In this document: in pieces, positions 49,486 through 63,580 of the stretch
Numbering within the stretch: the first letter of the stretch is position 1
How the letters are laid out: every line of letters starts with the position of its first letter
DNA from: Takifugu bimaculatus
Lineage: Eukaryota > Chordata > Actinopteri > Tetraodontiformes > Tetraodontidae
Direction of reading: 5' to 3'
Length of the DNA: 64,000 nt
Assembly (NCBI GenBank): GCA_004026145.2
Contig: CP034994.1
Location: 11,291,509-11,355,508, forward strand
The notes under the pieces: generated by a model
Seen by the model: the letters and a program-made list of their open reading frames with translations, nothing else
The model's database searches: none
Told to the model about the DNA's origin: nothing
Program-made: the position numbers and the translations under genes

Positions 49486-52400
49486 TATATGTTAATAAAA
49501 CCGAACCAGTGCAGCAGCTGTATTATGACAATGTCCTTGTTGAGGGATAGAAAAGGTTTATTTGAAGGTCTTTGTCTTAGGAACGTATAAATATATGATA
49601 AATTATAAATAAATTATTAAATTATTATAAATTATCTACTAGAACACATCACAAATAATTTTTTTAAGCAATGAAATCAAATTTCATTGTTTTTTATTAA
49701 AAAAAACAACACAAAATGCAGCTGTTAAGTTATTGTTGTATGAAGGATATAAAATGATCCTGCTATTATTCTGTTCTTAAAGGAGTTATAAAAAGTTATA
49801 AGCCTTTAGAACTCCAGAGAAACAGGCTGAGAGCCATTACTTATAAAAGGAGAGAATGTATAATAGAGTTTTCTGAGAAAGAAATGCTTATAAATATCCA
49901 ATAAACATATATATGACACTTATCAACAGTTAACAACCAAATAAAGCAGGACAGGAGGCTGAGGTCCAGCAGAGACTCTGGAGAGAGAGGAACATGACGA
50001 CTATCCCACATCCAGAAAGACACGAAGGTCGGCCAGCCCGAGTTAGGTTGAAAAGACGTGCTCAGAAGCAGAAAGACAAAAGACCACAAACACTACCGAA
50101 AGACAACTAACAAAAATATTGGAGGCTCTGACAGGAGCAGGGGGGACAGCACAGGGGCGGGGGCACAGGTGAGGAAGAGTCGGCCAGCAGGACAGTGGTG
50201 TCATCATGGTGTCATCATGGTGGCACTGAGGTTGCGACACACTCTATTCCCATCATCGGGAAATATGTGTTTACACATTTCTGAAATCTGTTTTTGGCAC
50301 CGATGAGACGTCATCCCTGACTTAAATTTCCTGTTGGAGCTTGAGGAGGCCTGTTTGTTTCCTTGCACTACCTGCAAAGTCATTACAGATGTGACAAAGC
50401 CCCAAATCTACGGTACACCACATGGTTCTTGTCTAAAGTTTTAATCCCCAACATACAGTTTAGAGGCATTGATCTTCTGTTGCTGTCAATCTGTGATGGT
50501 TGCGTGTCTAATATACCCGATTATGTGGTCTTATGATATGACTTTTATTGGTTTCAGTCTAGATAACAGATCTGATTGCATAACGGGCGAGTGGCGACTC
50601 CGCTTTTGTGCTTACGTCATGCTAAACGGGGGCTATTCTGCCTGTTTGCTTCCAATTTACAGCCAAGGGGATAAAGCTATTTTGATCTGATGTCATTAAA
50701 AAACCTGGTTAGTCACCAACAACAGCTTTGTGATATTTAATATTTCTCTTTTGAGCCTTGAACAAATAAGAAAAGACACTGTCTTCTCAGCTGTCCAGAC
50801 TATTGACCTTCAAAGAGTAAAGGTCTCTTATTACGTGTTGTCATGTGTTTGTTACTCAGCTGCTGTCTGAAACGATGATGTTATCACGCTGGATTCCTCC
50901 AGGCTGCATCAGAGTAAACTCTGCTGCCATAAATCAGAAAATGTCTTTCAACCCAGTTCAAAATCCCCTTTCAAGAACTTGTGGCTGAGCGGCAAACAGA
51001 TATCAGTAGAGGAAATACTGAAAATCAAATCAGCAAATCTGATTAGGAGGAGTCAAACCTGGCGTCGTCTACAGAGATTAACATGAAGGTGTCGGTCCTG
51101 AAGGGGTTGACAGGAATGAGCAGTAGTCTGTGCTGCCCTCTGTTGGTCGGGTTCCTCGGCAAACTGATCAGAAGGGGCCCGAAACCTCACAGCGTCGTTT
51201 TTTACAACTCCTGAAGAGCACACGAAAGCATCACTCCAGAAAGTTACTCCAGAAAAGGTGATCTCCATATTTGTCCTGTTGGGAACGCTGGGGAATCTGC
51301 TCGGTTTAAAGCAATCTTTTTGTCCTAGAAAAAAGCGCTTTAACTCGGGTTTTTGTCCTTTTTATTTCATTACAAAGTTTTCTTGGATTATAACCATATA
51401 ATAATTATCTTAAAGCTAAATTTTACCCCAAAAAAAGTGGAAAAATGGAAGTTCAGTGGACATTTTTACAATATGCCTTTCTCAAACTTTGCAATGCCGG
51501 TTTTATATTCACTTAATGTCTCGATTCCATTTTTCTTTTTTTCTTTTTACAACCTTCATTATTCAGTCCATACTGGTCAATATGCTGAACCTGTGTTCCC
51601 CTCAAACAAAGGCAGAACAATGAGGACGGCTATTGGACCGAGATCACAGACGGGACAAAAGCATCCCCGCTGAAAACAAATGAAGTCCCTCCATTCTTCA
51701 TTGCTCTTTGCCCCAGGTTTCAAGGTTAATGCAGATTTAATGCATCTCTCCATTTCCCTATTTTACAACTTAAGTGAGAGATCGGAGAGGTCAGCGGATG
51801 TCTGTTGGTCAGGCCCTGTGATTTGAGGGAGGGTTGAGTTACCGTTCCCATTTCTCACTCTGTCACAAAAAAGCCCCCAATGTTTTCAGGGCTGTTTCCA
51901 CTAACTCCCGAGCTTTATTGGTCATAAATAATTTCATGTTGCATCCAGTTCGATTCAAGAACCACGCTACAAACTGGGAAGCTGTAAACAGAAGACAAGA
52001 CCCAAGAACCAACTCCAAGTGTCTCAAATCCAGGTTGGTAGCAACTGAAACGAGAGAAAACCCTTAAAGGGCACGGTGATGCTCTGGTGACGGCACAGAC
52101 CCACACGTGTGGAGCTATCTGGCACTGGAGGGACGCCAGTTTCCTGCTCAGGTGGGCCTATAATGGGAATGGCGGAGGGATAGAGAGACAGCAAGGAAGG
52201 AGAGAACTAAAACAAGACCCTGAACGCACAGGAAATGCAGGGACGTGAAACAGGTGTCTGTTTCCCAGGCCGATGGGAAGACACGGTCACATTAAAGGAC
52301 ACTTTGTCGTTGATACCAGCAACGGTGCATCAGCGTTCACATGATCGGACATTTACAAATTTATGGTAATCATGGAACCCCACCTAAAGGCAGCACATGA

Positions 52401-54599
52401 GATCGCCTGCTTAGACCAAATCCAGATGTTTGCAAGGATGTGAGGGGTGGGAAGGGAAGCACGGCCTCTCTAGTTCTCACCATCACATGCATGGGAAGAG
52501 CCAACACGTTTGCTTGTGCCTTCATTGACTGGAATTACCCACAGGTCTGTTTTTGGTAACATGTAGTGGATTTTAGCAGAGTTAATGTAGTTAAATGTGA
52601 TTAAATCTTACCAAGGTGACAGCGGCACAAAGAACTGTAATAGAACAAGACCCTGCTGATCGGGAAAATTTGAAAAAGTGGATTTATGTGCAAGCGCTCA
52701 TGGCCTTAATCTGCAGGATTAGGGCATCGGAAAGTTCATTCCAGTGCGTGTTGCATCTGTGCTCGTCTGTGTATGTTGGCGTGTTTAATGATCCTGTAGC
52801 TAACAACCTTGTGCTTTGTCTGTTTGTGTTTGCAGGCTTCAGACGAGTGTGAAGAAGAGTGTGAAAAGCCACACACAAACACACACGCACAGCAGCCGCA
52901 GTGGGCGGACGAGCAGCCGACGCAGCGAGGAAAGGAGATGGCTGAGGGCTCAGAGCTAAAGCTGCTTGCCCCAGATGAAGAGGGCTCTCGGGCACTCTGC
53001 CAATCAAAAGAGAGCCAGGAGCCCACTCTCAGTGACGGTGCTGGGGAAGGACGCATGCATGCATGTTGTACCTGCAGCCTGCAGACTTCAGGCTATCAAA
53101 TCACAGGCCAAACAGCACTTTTTTAATATGACTAAAATCCACAAATATTATTTTGCTATAATTGATGGAGTAAATTAATAAGTACAAGCCCACATTTTGA
53201 CCTCGCACTCACATCAGACATCTGTTTTATATGGAACAGCTCTTGAAATGCAACATCAGTCAACAGGCAGACAGACAATGTTAGCAAATATCTGGCGAAG
53301 ATAAAGGGCCAAATACTCCCCGAAGAGTCCACACAACAAAGCTAAAAGGAATGAAGACTGGACTTAAATCTGTCCAAGTTCCCAAAAATGATCATTCCAA
53401 TCTGCATCTGCTGGGAAAAGAACCATCGCTGTGCAACATAACAAAGTAAGAGCATAAATAACTTAATAAATGTGGATCATAAAAATAATTTCATGCTTAC
53501 TTGGGTATCAAGTAAACTCCTACACAGTGCAAATCTATAGAAAACATCAACAATAACTCGAATAATTATCCATGTTTCGGATGCATTTGATTTAACCTTA
53601 CATTCAGGATTACCATGACTACCTGGTGCAAAGGCTTTTTATTGCTGCTATTTTGCACTTCAATCTGCACTCAGCTTATAGAAAATAAGACTTCATCTAC
53701 AAATTGAGTCTGATGTGACATTTATTCGTGCATTATATCACGGTGATGTGTTGTTATTATTATACTCTGACGTGCGTCATCCTTGGAAATTGCCCCGTGA
53801 CGCTCCCTCTTCCAGCCACTGCCCACTGCTCAACGTCGGCTCCTCACCTAAAATGTCCCTGCGTCCCGTCCAGTCTGGTACCGACTAAAATGACAACATC
53901 CCAATCCCTGATGTTTACCGATTCGACACAACAGAGTGACCCGACTGAACATGATACAATCTGTATGTGGTGCCAGGAACTGAGGATAAAGTCTGTGAAC
54001 ATCTGCCAAATCTCAGAGATCATCTAACCAGAGACAGGACACACAGTTCAGAGTCACATAATGTGGAGCACACAAATACTAATGGCTTGAAAAAGCTTCC
54101 CCCTCCATCCTCTATTAAGTGCTACTTGTGTTTTTGGCCAGGCTTTCTCTGTCACCGGGCAGGTGGTGCGGTGGATTAGCGAGGCCCCTGTATATTTTGT
54201 GTTGGATGATACAAACGCTGTGTAAAAGCACATTTTATCAGGTCCCTCCTGCTGAATATGTCACAATTTAAAGGTTGGATTTGAAAGTGCACCGAAACTG
54301 GAACACTATGAGCGGATGAAGCCCTAAATGACAACATAAGGGGTCTAGGTGAGAAGTTCTGGTATTCATCATCCTCCTTCTGGATGATAACAGACAACCG
54401 TAATGAACGAGCGGTCCATTTGAACAGTTACACAAGTGCAGCCTGCAGCCTTTCTGCTGATAATGGACCAAAATCTGAAGCCGGGATGGAGGCAACTAAC
54501 AAAAGGATGAATGGCATCGCATCATCCGTCTCAAAAGGACATCAAAAGGGGCGGCTTAATCTCAGGAGGCAGCGCTCAGTCATCTGACCTGCGGTCCCC

Positions 54600-55005
54600 C
54601 TTGACTCCAATCCGTCCGTCTCTCATGATGACGTGGACGATGATAGATGTGCGTGAGGAGCGAGGGGAGGGGGGGTGGGGGGATTATGCCTTCTGAATAC
54701 ATGATGAATGTAGTCATCTGGCTTAAACTGACTGAGGGGGACAAGTGGTACATGGAGAGCAAGGGCGTGCATGTGCGAGGCGAAGAGCGCCATCGTCATC
54801 TCTCAGTCTCATCGCCCTCTTGAAGAGAGACAACCCTGGAAAGACAACCAGAGGGGAGGGGGGGCAAACTTTGATTCATCAGCCGCTCCAAACACTGAGG
54901 TCGCATCGGAGGAGTAGGAGGAGGAGGGGGGACAAGAGAAAGCATCTTCTCTCAGACTCCAGCTACCTCTGAGTGGTCTCCAGGCAACGGAGAGGAGGAG
55001 AGAGG
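54600..55005 (+). promoter_or_regulatory. slc12a5: Promoter/5'UTR region of slc12a5
   Basis: A purine- and G-rich stretch with GGAGGAG and GGGAGGGGGGG blocks (54660-54690, 54850-54870, 54905-54930) lies directly upstream of the start codon. No TATA box was seen. The transcription start was not determined. Confidence 0.4.
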
Positions 55006-55094
55006 ATGCTGAGCAACATGACTGACTGCGAGGAAGGAGAGGGGGGACCTAACAGCCAGGGTGAGCAAAGAAACCTCCCCCAAGCACAAAGGGG

Positions 55095-55149
<55 letters not shown>

Positions 55150-58100
55150 ACGTGTGTGTGTGTGTGCACGTGTGTGTGTGCACGTGTGTGTGTGTGTGTG
55201 TGTGCGTGTGTGCATCGGGGGAAAGTTTGGGAAAGAGAAAATGGTGTGACGGATTGATTGCAGAGTAAAAATGAGAAATGGGACTTAAATGGGGAACGGG
55301 AATGTGAGCAACAACGCCGACTTTTCCTCCCGACAGAATCCCAATTAGACAGTTAAACCCTCAGCCCACGATCAAAGCGAAGCACCCACAGAGATTCTTT
55401 CTGTGGTAGATTTGACCTCAGCACCAATCAGCAGGCAGGGCGTCGGCTGGTTCGAGGGGCTGTTGTGCAAACGTCCCGTCGAAGGATCCATGTGGAAATC
55501 CGCATGTGCAGCGAATATGTTCAAAAAAGTTTTATCGACTGGAGGGTTTTATCTTTTATCTGCTGCACTGAAGCGAATTTGCCAAAAAAGCTGTTGCAAA
55601 AGGACCGTAAGGCCGCTAGATATTAGGGGGAATTTCAGCCTGCAGTAACACGCTCTGACATTTATCTCCCATAACCGTCTTCAGATCGAAGCGTTCCTAA
55701 ATGTCTGTTGGGAAGAATCCACAGTTTTCCTTCTACCTGATGATGCATGTAAACATCTGCACTCGCTGATTGACGGTGCATTACTCAGATTGTTAAGACC
55801 TTAAAATCATCCGCTTATAATTATGTGGAGCACAAACTAGAATGAAAAATGATCGTTCTCAAGCAAAATAAACTTCAGATCACAACTGATTTTTCCTGTC
55901 TGTCCTAAATTCAGATGTGAGAAAGTTCTGTTTGTCCAGAAGATGTTTGATTACTATCAGTCATTTAAATTTCATTTTAAAAGAAGGAAATGGATACCAG
56001 ACAGAAAGATGGTGCCAATTTTTCTTCATTGAGGACTTCTCACCTGGAACACCAGCCAAAAAGTTTCCGATTTCCAAATTCGCTTTCTAGTCATGTGGCG
56101 GGATTTCTGAACGAGGCTGACACCACTTTTACAAGTTGATGCCGTTCTGAATCAAATTAACATCCAATTAAAACAAAATCATGAAATCGGGAAAAATCCC
56201 GGCTATGATAACTTTTTGGCACCCATTTGACACCAGTGAGAAGTGAAGAAATAGCCCCTCCATCATCCTCACAGTCTCAGAATTGTGTCCATATGACCCT
56301 GGGCGTCATTAAAAAGTATAAACCTTTACTCCAAAGTTCTTGGATTTGTGATGTTTCTGACATCTGGTTCCTAAATGCAGTTTTGGAATACAATCGACTA
56401 CTAAATTATCAGAGTGAAACCGGCCAATATATAAAGAGGAAGGACTGGACAATAATGTTTAATATAAAAGGATAGAGGGCACCCTGCGTGTCAGGAGTCG
56501 GGTACGCCACCTGGTGGTAGGAAGAAGTAAAATCACAGCAGCCTCAGGTCAATGAGCCACTGTCGGAATCGCGAAACTTTCGCTTTAACCGGCAACACCC
56601 TGTACGAGTTTGAGCTCTAGTTTGGGTTTGGCCCTGGCGTTGTCAGTTGTCCTCCATTTATTTATTTTTCTATTCAATTTACATTTGATCACGCAAGTTT
56701 ATGTGAGCTTTCATTTACAAACTGCAGGAGTGTAGCAAGATAATGCCTAAGGATTGGGAGAAATCAACTTAAAACATCCTCCTGTCCTTGGCTCTAAAAT
56801 CCAAATTTTAAAAAATCTTCCAGTCTCTTGCCAGCCTGGGCTTCATGACGGGCGTAGCTGCATGCCACATTTTCATGACAATAAATCCATCTTTCGTCCT
56901 CTGCTATGCTGCCAAATCTGTTTGACATAAAGGTCGACTTTTCATCAAATGTCAAATGAACTTTTTCCCCTCAGTTACAGTTAAATTACCAGCAGCTCAG
57001 GTTAACTCTCTAGTTCCAAAAGGGACTTTTACGACCTTTACGACTGCAGCTTCACATTAATGACTAATTAAAGTGAAACAAATGTTTACAATACTAAACA
57101 CACCGAATATTAGTTGTAAATTATATTTAAATTTCTGCCCGTCACATATTCTGTAGTTATATGTTCTTATACTGTATATTCAACATTTAACTACAGTCTT
57201 ATTATGCACGGAACATTGAAGATCGTTATTAATATCCCTCTGAGCTGTAAAAATAAATTGCGGAACACGGTAAACAGCCAAAGCTTTAAACATTTACCGC
57301 AGCTTTAAACATTTGCGGAGGGTTTATAACTCACAACCTTTATTTGGAGCAGCTGGTGTGTTCAAAGTTGGGTTTGGGCAGCTTTTATGACATCATGTTT
57401 GAGATGTCAGAGGACAGATGTGGATATTACCTCTGGATGTATGGAATCAATAATCCGATGAAGTAACTTCTTGGAGTGTTGCTCATTTCAGTGGTTTGTT
57501 CACACGTTTGCAGGTTTGCTGACGCTGGTCTTCGGCCTCCTCATATTGATCAGTCAAGAAGTGATGGGGCAGATGGTATCTGCCCTCCTGGAGGCTGTTT
57601 CAATTTAAAGGGTGGTTAAATCTATGTCAGAGACATGACATACATATATTCTCTGCTGTTTTTATGGCTGGAAGCACCATATTCAAACAGGAGCACCGAT
57701 ATATTTTCTAGCCACAAAAACAACAGTTGATTTTGAGGCAGCAACACTTGTTTTGATGTTAAATAGTCCGTAATATTTCTATTTTTATGGGTCTTTTATA
57801 AATTTGTGCAGAACCCTGTGGGCAGAAATTTCTCCTGAGAGAAAGCCAGCACATTTGGTATCACTTAGAGGGACTTGAGTGGACTGACAGCGACTTATGT
57901 AGTGGCCCCCAGTCATCTGGACATGATTTGCTTGTTGGTATACTGTATGAACTTGGACTGACTCCGGGACAACACAACCTCACATTGGTTCTATTCACTT
58001 AAAATAAACTGGTGATGGACTCATCACATCAAGTTCTGTCTTCTTGATACATCGGTACAATATTCTGAACCAGGATGTGAGTTTTCTTATGTATATATAC

Positions 58101-61100
58101 ACTGCATATTGTTTTACTTCCTGCTGCACACTGTCTACTTATTGCCTTGTAAATTCTGTTCATTTTAAACATCTCTTAATACAATTAGGAGCAATCATTT
58201 CAATAATTAGGAACAGTGCTGCTTATCTATGGCAGGATTTTGATATGTATTTCTCCTACTTAGTTTGGCTCAATATGTTTTAGAACAAAAGATCTGCTGT
58301 TGTCAGAGCTCATGTAACACCAACAACGTCTAGTATTATGGGTGTCTTATAAATCTTGCTCAGTGCTCGACATGAGAGCTGTGCATGTGAGCACTTGGAG
58401 CCACACTTATGATTCATGGGAAAAGAGTTGTTGCTGGTGCTCTGAACCATCCTCCTGCTCCTTATTAACTCTAAACCTGCATAGCTTATGTCCAGGGTCT
58501 CGTCTCCACACGTATGGTCAATTAGTTCCAAAACCGCCCCTCAGCCATCAAAGCAAAACCCACAAACCACATTTACAACTACGGTAATAATAAAAGGGTG
58601 ACATAAATCTGCGCCATTTACACCGTGTGTAGACACATCACCCTTTCAGCAACCGGGTTAGCTTTCCTGTAGGTACACGATCAGCTTGCGATGGTCGTCC
58701 AGCTACTCTCTACTCTCTGTAGCTCTATCCAATTTATGTGATTGCTCGTGAGTTAATAATTTTCCACTGAAGAGGCTGATGGATGTATGAATGAAGGTCC
58801 AAATAATGCTGCTGGAAGTGTGAAATCAAGTGTGTCAGTAGAGTTAAACAGTGGGAGCTGCTGGAGGCTCCACTTGCTATATATTATATAATATAGCGTG
58901 ATGTATGTCACCGCAGCCTGGCTGACAACTGTTTTTGCAGAGTCATTTCTTCCGTTTGTCTTTCATCCAGTCCTTTCATCCATCTTCATCAACACGTATA
59001 GTCCTCTGGTGTCATGCTTTATAAAGACTTCCTTTTGTTCCTTCACTGAACAACAGCTTGCTCCAAACATGAATCCATTCACAGAGTTGTCCCATAACTC
59101 TCCCACTATATTTAAACATGTTATGCTGTGGCCTCACACTAACATCAGGGCGGGAAAAAAGCTTTAGAAGAAAATTTGAGGACTCTATTTAGCAGTCACA
59201 GCCTCCCGACATCTTGAGTATGGTGCTACAAGCTTTGCAGGCCTGGATTTTGGGGTGTTCTGGCATTCTTGTCAGTGGACAGACATTCCCAGGTCTCTCC
59301 AGAGGTATCTAATTAAAACCAGGACTCTGGCTTGGTCTCTCAAGGACATTCAGAGTGGTTCCCAATCCACTCCTGTGCTGTGTTTAGCATCTTTGGAAGG
59401 TGGAACTTCCTTTGGATCAGGTTTTCATTAAATATATTATTGTAATTTTCTCAATTCATCTTTCCACAATCCCTGACCAGTCTTCAAGTCCAGCCCGCTG
59501 AAAAACACCCCCACAGTAGGATGTGGTTGCTTAGAATGAAGACCAAAAGGATCAATCAGAGGGTCTGATGGTCTGAGACCCAATTAGGGAGGTGTTATTT
59601 GTCCTTCATCAGGGAGAAGCTTCCATCTGGACAGTCTGCCATGGAGCTCAGACTGCAGTGATGGTGGACCTTCCTGAACTTTCTACCATGTGCACACAGG
59701 TTCTCTCGAGCTCAGCCCGAGTGACCAGCAGGTTCTTCGTGTCGCTCACGAAGTGTCTGCCTTAGGTCTCTCGATCAAGTCAGACAGAGTCCTGGCTAGT
59801 CCAATCTTCTTCCATAACAGAATGATGGAGGCCACTGTGCTCTTCAGAACCTTCAGTTCAGCAGAAATGTTCTATTTTAGCATTCCATGGTACCATGTCC
59901 TGATGCAAACGTGTTTCTGAGTTCTGTTGGCTGTGAGACAGGCATATCTCCTTCTAAGTCATGTGTTTTATCTCTTAAGACTAAGATGAAGTGCCTCTGA
60001 TACTTCTGTCAATACAATACAATATGCAATAATACAGTCAATGCATCCAGCATATAAAGAACCTATAGTTGTTTTTCATGGGTTCTCACTGGGATAAATC
60101 ATTTATGATAATGATCCAAACGCAGAGAAACAATAAATAACGTTAAGACCTCTCCGCTAAATTCTCCCATTGCAGCTGAAACCAAATAAGCCTTTCGCTT
60201 CGCAGTTCCAAGATAAATTGATGGAAAATTCCGATTGTACAGCTGAGGCGGTAACCTTTACAGTCAAATCCTACACCTCTGTTAGGGACCGGCAGACTAC
60301 AAGCACACGCTGTGAGCCCACTGACTTTTTACTCTGCTGTCTCTCAGCATGCAGGAGTCTTTTTAATGGCATGAAAACAAAGTAAGTGGGTGGTCTAATA
60401 GGTCATTTAATGGATGTCAGGTTTCACCAGTGAGCGGTTTTCTCTCTGACAAGCAAGCGTGTTAGAATAACAAAAGCCTCTCTGGCAACGTTTTCGTCCT
60501 GAGTCTGTTGTAGCACGGCAGTTTAAAGTGTTGCCAAGCCTCAAGGTCACAAGGTTGCAGTAACCTGTATATTTATGTCTCCCTTTCATGCTCTGACAGG
60601 TCAAATCAAACTCATTTGGATCTGCATCAGAGTTTTATGAGCTTGGCTCTTGGCTAGTTTCTTGTGTAATCCCACTATTGAAGAATGGGGTCATTAATAA
60701 CCAAATTCTGACTCAGAGAACTTTAAAAGAGCGAGAATGTCTCCGGTAACAGAAGCTTGAGCACAGCTGTTTTTGTGGGACTTGATATATGGCTGTCACG
60801 GAAAGCAGCAGGTGTAGTTTAATCGAGTATTAAATGTAACTGCATTCCTTTCTGTCCAGTTCATGCTCATATGCCAGTTGGGTTTTTTTAAATTCAAAAG
60901 TTGATGCGTTTTTTGGCTAAAGACACCCCCACCCCTGCTGACAAGAATCTGCACGCAAGAAGAAAGGCAGGCAAGCGAGGGAACATTCAGCGTGAGAAAT
61001 GGAATGTTGAATAATGGCAGGCAAGATGGTTCCAAGGGTGCGTGTGTGCGGCTGGGGTTATTTTGTGAGGAAGCAGAATGGTGCCGTCCTCTCACATGCT

Positions 61101-63580
61101 GGAGGTAATTTCTGCTTTGCTCTGCTGCCTCCAGCAGCTGCTAGATAATCCCGCTGAGCCCTTGTTCTGTTAAGCTTTTAAAAGCCGGTATAAACTGTCC
61201 ATTTTGTAATAGCCATGTCACATCAAGGGTACAGATCTGCACTTTTTCATCTGCAGGATGCAGAGTCGTGAGTCTGTCTGCAGCGTCACTGCAGCTATTG
61301 CAAAAATCTGGGTTCTTGTGACGCTGAAATGATGCAGCGTTACATTTAACGCAGCTCCCTCTGTTTAAACTTTAGTTATGGTAGAGCGTGAGAGAAGTTG
61401 CTTTTCACTTTTAATAAAAAGCCAGGCCAATTTCCTTTCAGTTTGCCAAACTGCTGCAGGTGAATCACAGGATCTCCCAGTGGTGATGTCACATGCCCCG
61501 GTATCCAGGCCCCAGGGCCCCGTAATCAAATTAATCATTCATTGTTGTCACAAAAGCCTAACAAAAATAGTCACAAAAGTCAATTATGGGAAAGTTTAGG
61601 AAGGCCTCAAACCTCACTTCTGTGGAGCTGTCAGGTCAGAATGTATCAATGGTTATGAAAATATCTGAAAGTGTGGAACAACAATGAATGGCAGGCTTGT
61701 GTGGCAAAGACTCCAAATCCAAATAAAGAATAAATCAATCCAAACGAATCCATGTGGACTTAATAACATTTCCAGAACTTCAGAATTGGTGCTTCTTGTG
61801 TTTTATACGGAGGAATTCTAAAAGCTCCTGGAGCAATAATGTGCTGTGAATGTGACGACTGTGGGTGATGTGACGCAGCCTGTCCTCATCTGACCCACTA
61901 ACCGAAGACAGCCCAATCTTCCCCCCCTCACATATTTACAGGCCACCAGCAACAGTTGGTGGCTTTTCTCATGAAGTTCCCTGAACATTTGCACTTATTT
62001 TCTAGATTTTTTCTTTATTGGTGTCATGTCTTTAGATCCTTCTGCGTTGGATTTAGGGAAGTGCTGTTAACACCAATACAGAATTTATTCATTTAACTTT
62101 ACGTCCAAACCACCAATTCCTTTATCTGCTGTCATCTGTCAGCCATATGAATCGGCCTGATTAAACTGTGTTGGGAAGTTTTTAAGAAGCGCCTCAGGCT
62201 GCGTTGCCCTCCACCGTGACTGAAATAACTATGTCTTGTTCCCGTAGGCCTCCCAGTGCTGTATAGTCGCCTGTTAAACATCCCTATGGTGTTGTATCCC
62301 AGGGCAACAGGTCAGCCGAACAATAAAAAAAAAAACAGAGGAAATGCTTGTCAGCCTTTAGTGGGTTGGATTCACTGTCTGGGCATTTTAGGGGAAAACC
62401 ATTCAATGTTTCATGTGGTCTTGTTTTAAAAGGAGCACTTAAATTATACATCCAAGCATGGATAGAATATCTCTGCTGAGAAATGTTTTTATTATTTATT
62501 TATTAGTGTGATTGATGGAGTCTGAGGTTTGGGCGGAAATGTAGAGACAATTCATTTTGTAAGTTTTTTTCCCTTTTCTGGCCTGTCTCCTGGTATCTAT
62601 CTACTAGTGTGATTTGTAATTACCGCTCCTTTTTACCTCTTCCATTCACAGCTCAGCAGCTAAGACCAAACTAGGTCGAAAGTGTGACTGATATTTACAT
62701 TGTAGTGATTACAGACTCCTTCTGATTTGGCCCTACAGTCCTGTTGAAAAATCATCTGTCATGAGATTGGTTAACCCAGAATTGTGTTTTGGGGTTTTTT
62801 TTGTAGCAGGGTAGAGAGTAGACTTGGTGTTCCAGTATGTTGTAAGACTGTTGTAAAATGTAGCTTTTGTTTTGATGCTTCAGCTGCTCCACCTAAATCA
62901 TCCACAATCATATATACAATAGTCAATAAGGTCATGTCCATGTCATTCAACAAATGCCAAGCCACCGCCTTAAACGCTGAGCAACAAACACGCACGCACA
63001 CACACACACACATAAAGGCATGTTACTAAAACACGATCAAATTGCGTTTTTTTTTTTAAATTTCATCCTAAGCCCAGATCTGAAATAAGCTTTAAATGCA
63101 GATTAAAAAAAAAAAACTCTGGCTGGATGGCAGAATACTCAGGTGGTTGGCTTCAATATAATCCAGCAGCTAAAAGTGAAAACAGAAATATCTGTGCACA
63201 GTCTTGAGTGCCACAAAGTGCTCCTTGGCTGGCTCCATTGAAACAAATTTTCAGAACAACCCCCCCCCATACACACACACACACACACACTGCTGCCTTA
63301 TTTTAACTGTGACTCACATCTTCAGCAGCTGGAGAAAAGCCCTTAACCTACAGTTATAACAGCACCACCAAACTGTTATATATAATGAAGTTGTGATATG
63401 ACTACCAAATCATAATTAGTGAGGAATTTGGCAGAGATCTTGTCTCTGAATGCATCATGCTGTGTTTGTGTTTCAGGTGATGGAATCCCTAAAGAGAGCA
63501 GTCCCTTCATCAACAGCAGCACAGCCAGCGATGCAGAGAAGAGCCAGCAATACGATGGCAAAAACATGGCTCTGTTCGAG
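55006..63580 (+). CDS. slc12a5: slc12a5 (KCC2 neuronal K-Cl cotransporter), first two coding exons
   Basis: KCC2 exports chloride from neurons and makes GABA and glycine inhibitory. Exon 1 (55006-55060) encodes MLSNMTDCEEGEGGPNSQ plus one base; exon 2 (63477-63580) continues GDGIPKESSPFINSS, then EKSQQYDGKNMALFE. The junction is phase 1 with GT-AG borders. Human KCC2b starts MLNNLTDCEDGDGG and continues GDGNPKESSPFIN and YDGKNMALFE, so this is the KCC2b-type start; KCC1, 3 and 4 differ here. Only the cytosolic N-terminus is present; the membrane segments lie beyond base 64000. Exon 2 has a slightly longer Ser/Thr-rich spacer than human. Fish have two copies, and which this is cannot be told. 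Confidence 0.93.
55095..55213. repeat. slc12a5: (TG)n array with CACG interruptions
   Basis: About 118 bases of alternating purine/pyrimidine with repeated TGTGCACGTG units, starting 35 bases after the slc12a5 exon 1 donor. Confidence 0.95.
59160..59990 (-). mobile_element. Degenerate Tc1-like transposon
   Basis: Read on the minus strand, the region follows the Tc1 transposase gene: ctctgaatgtccttgagaga ccaagccagagtcctgg, then tctggagagacctgggaatg, then gcaaagcttgtagcaccata ctc, equivalent to the family's SVLEWPSQSPD, LWRDLK and AKLVAPYSR stretches. Many stops and indels break every frame. Terminal inverted repeats were not identified, so the limits are approximate. Confidence 0.7.

Larger units (their letters stand above)
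46983..54600. other. Intergenic region between the GPR139-like gene and slc12a5
   Basis: Mostly unique AT-rich sequence. It holds an L2-like LINE fragment at about 47620-47780, the 488-bp TIR element at 48998-49485, and a possible exon near 52834-53035 (see findings). No complete gene was recognised. Confidence 0.5.
55061..63476 (+). other. slc12a5: slc12a5 intron 1
   Basis: An 8.4-kb intron with a long TG-rich array close to its donor (55095-55213), a Tc1-like relic (about 59160-59990) and (CA)n arrays at about 62990-63013 and 63272-63291. No additional coding exon was recognised. Confidence 0.7.

Noticed and set aside
55413..55435. A possible RE1/NRSF silencer site downstream of slc12a5 exon 1 (cctcagcaccaatcagcagg)
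   Set aside because: The left half-site TCAGCACC fits, but the right half does not match the consensus at the required spacing.
57495..57580. Hydrophobic stretch GLLTLVFGLLILISQEVMG after a tttgcag acceptor in slc12a5 intron 1
   Set aside because: It matches no KCC2 segment, another frame is also open, and no matching donor or partner exon was found.
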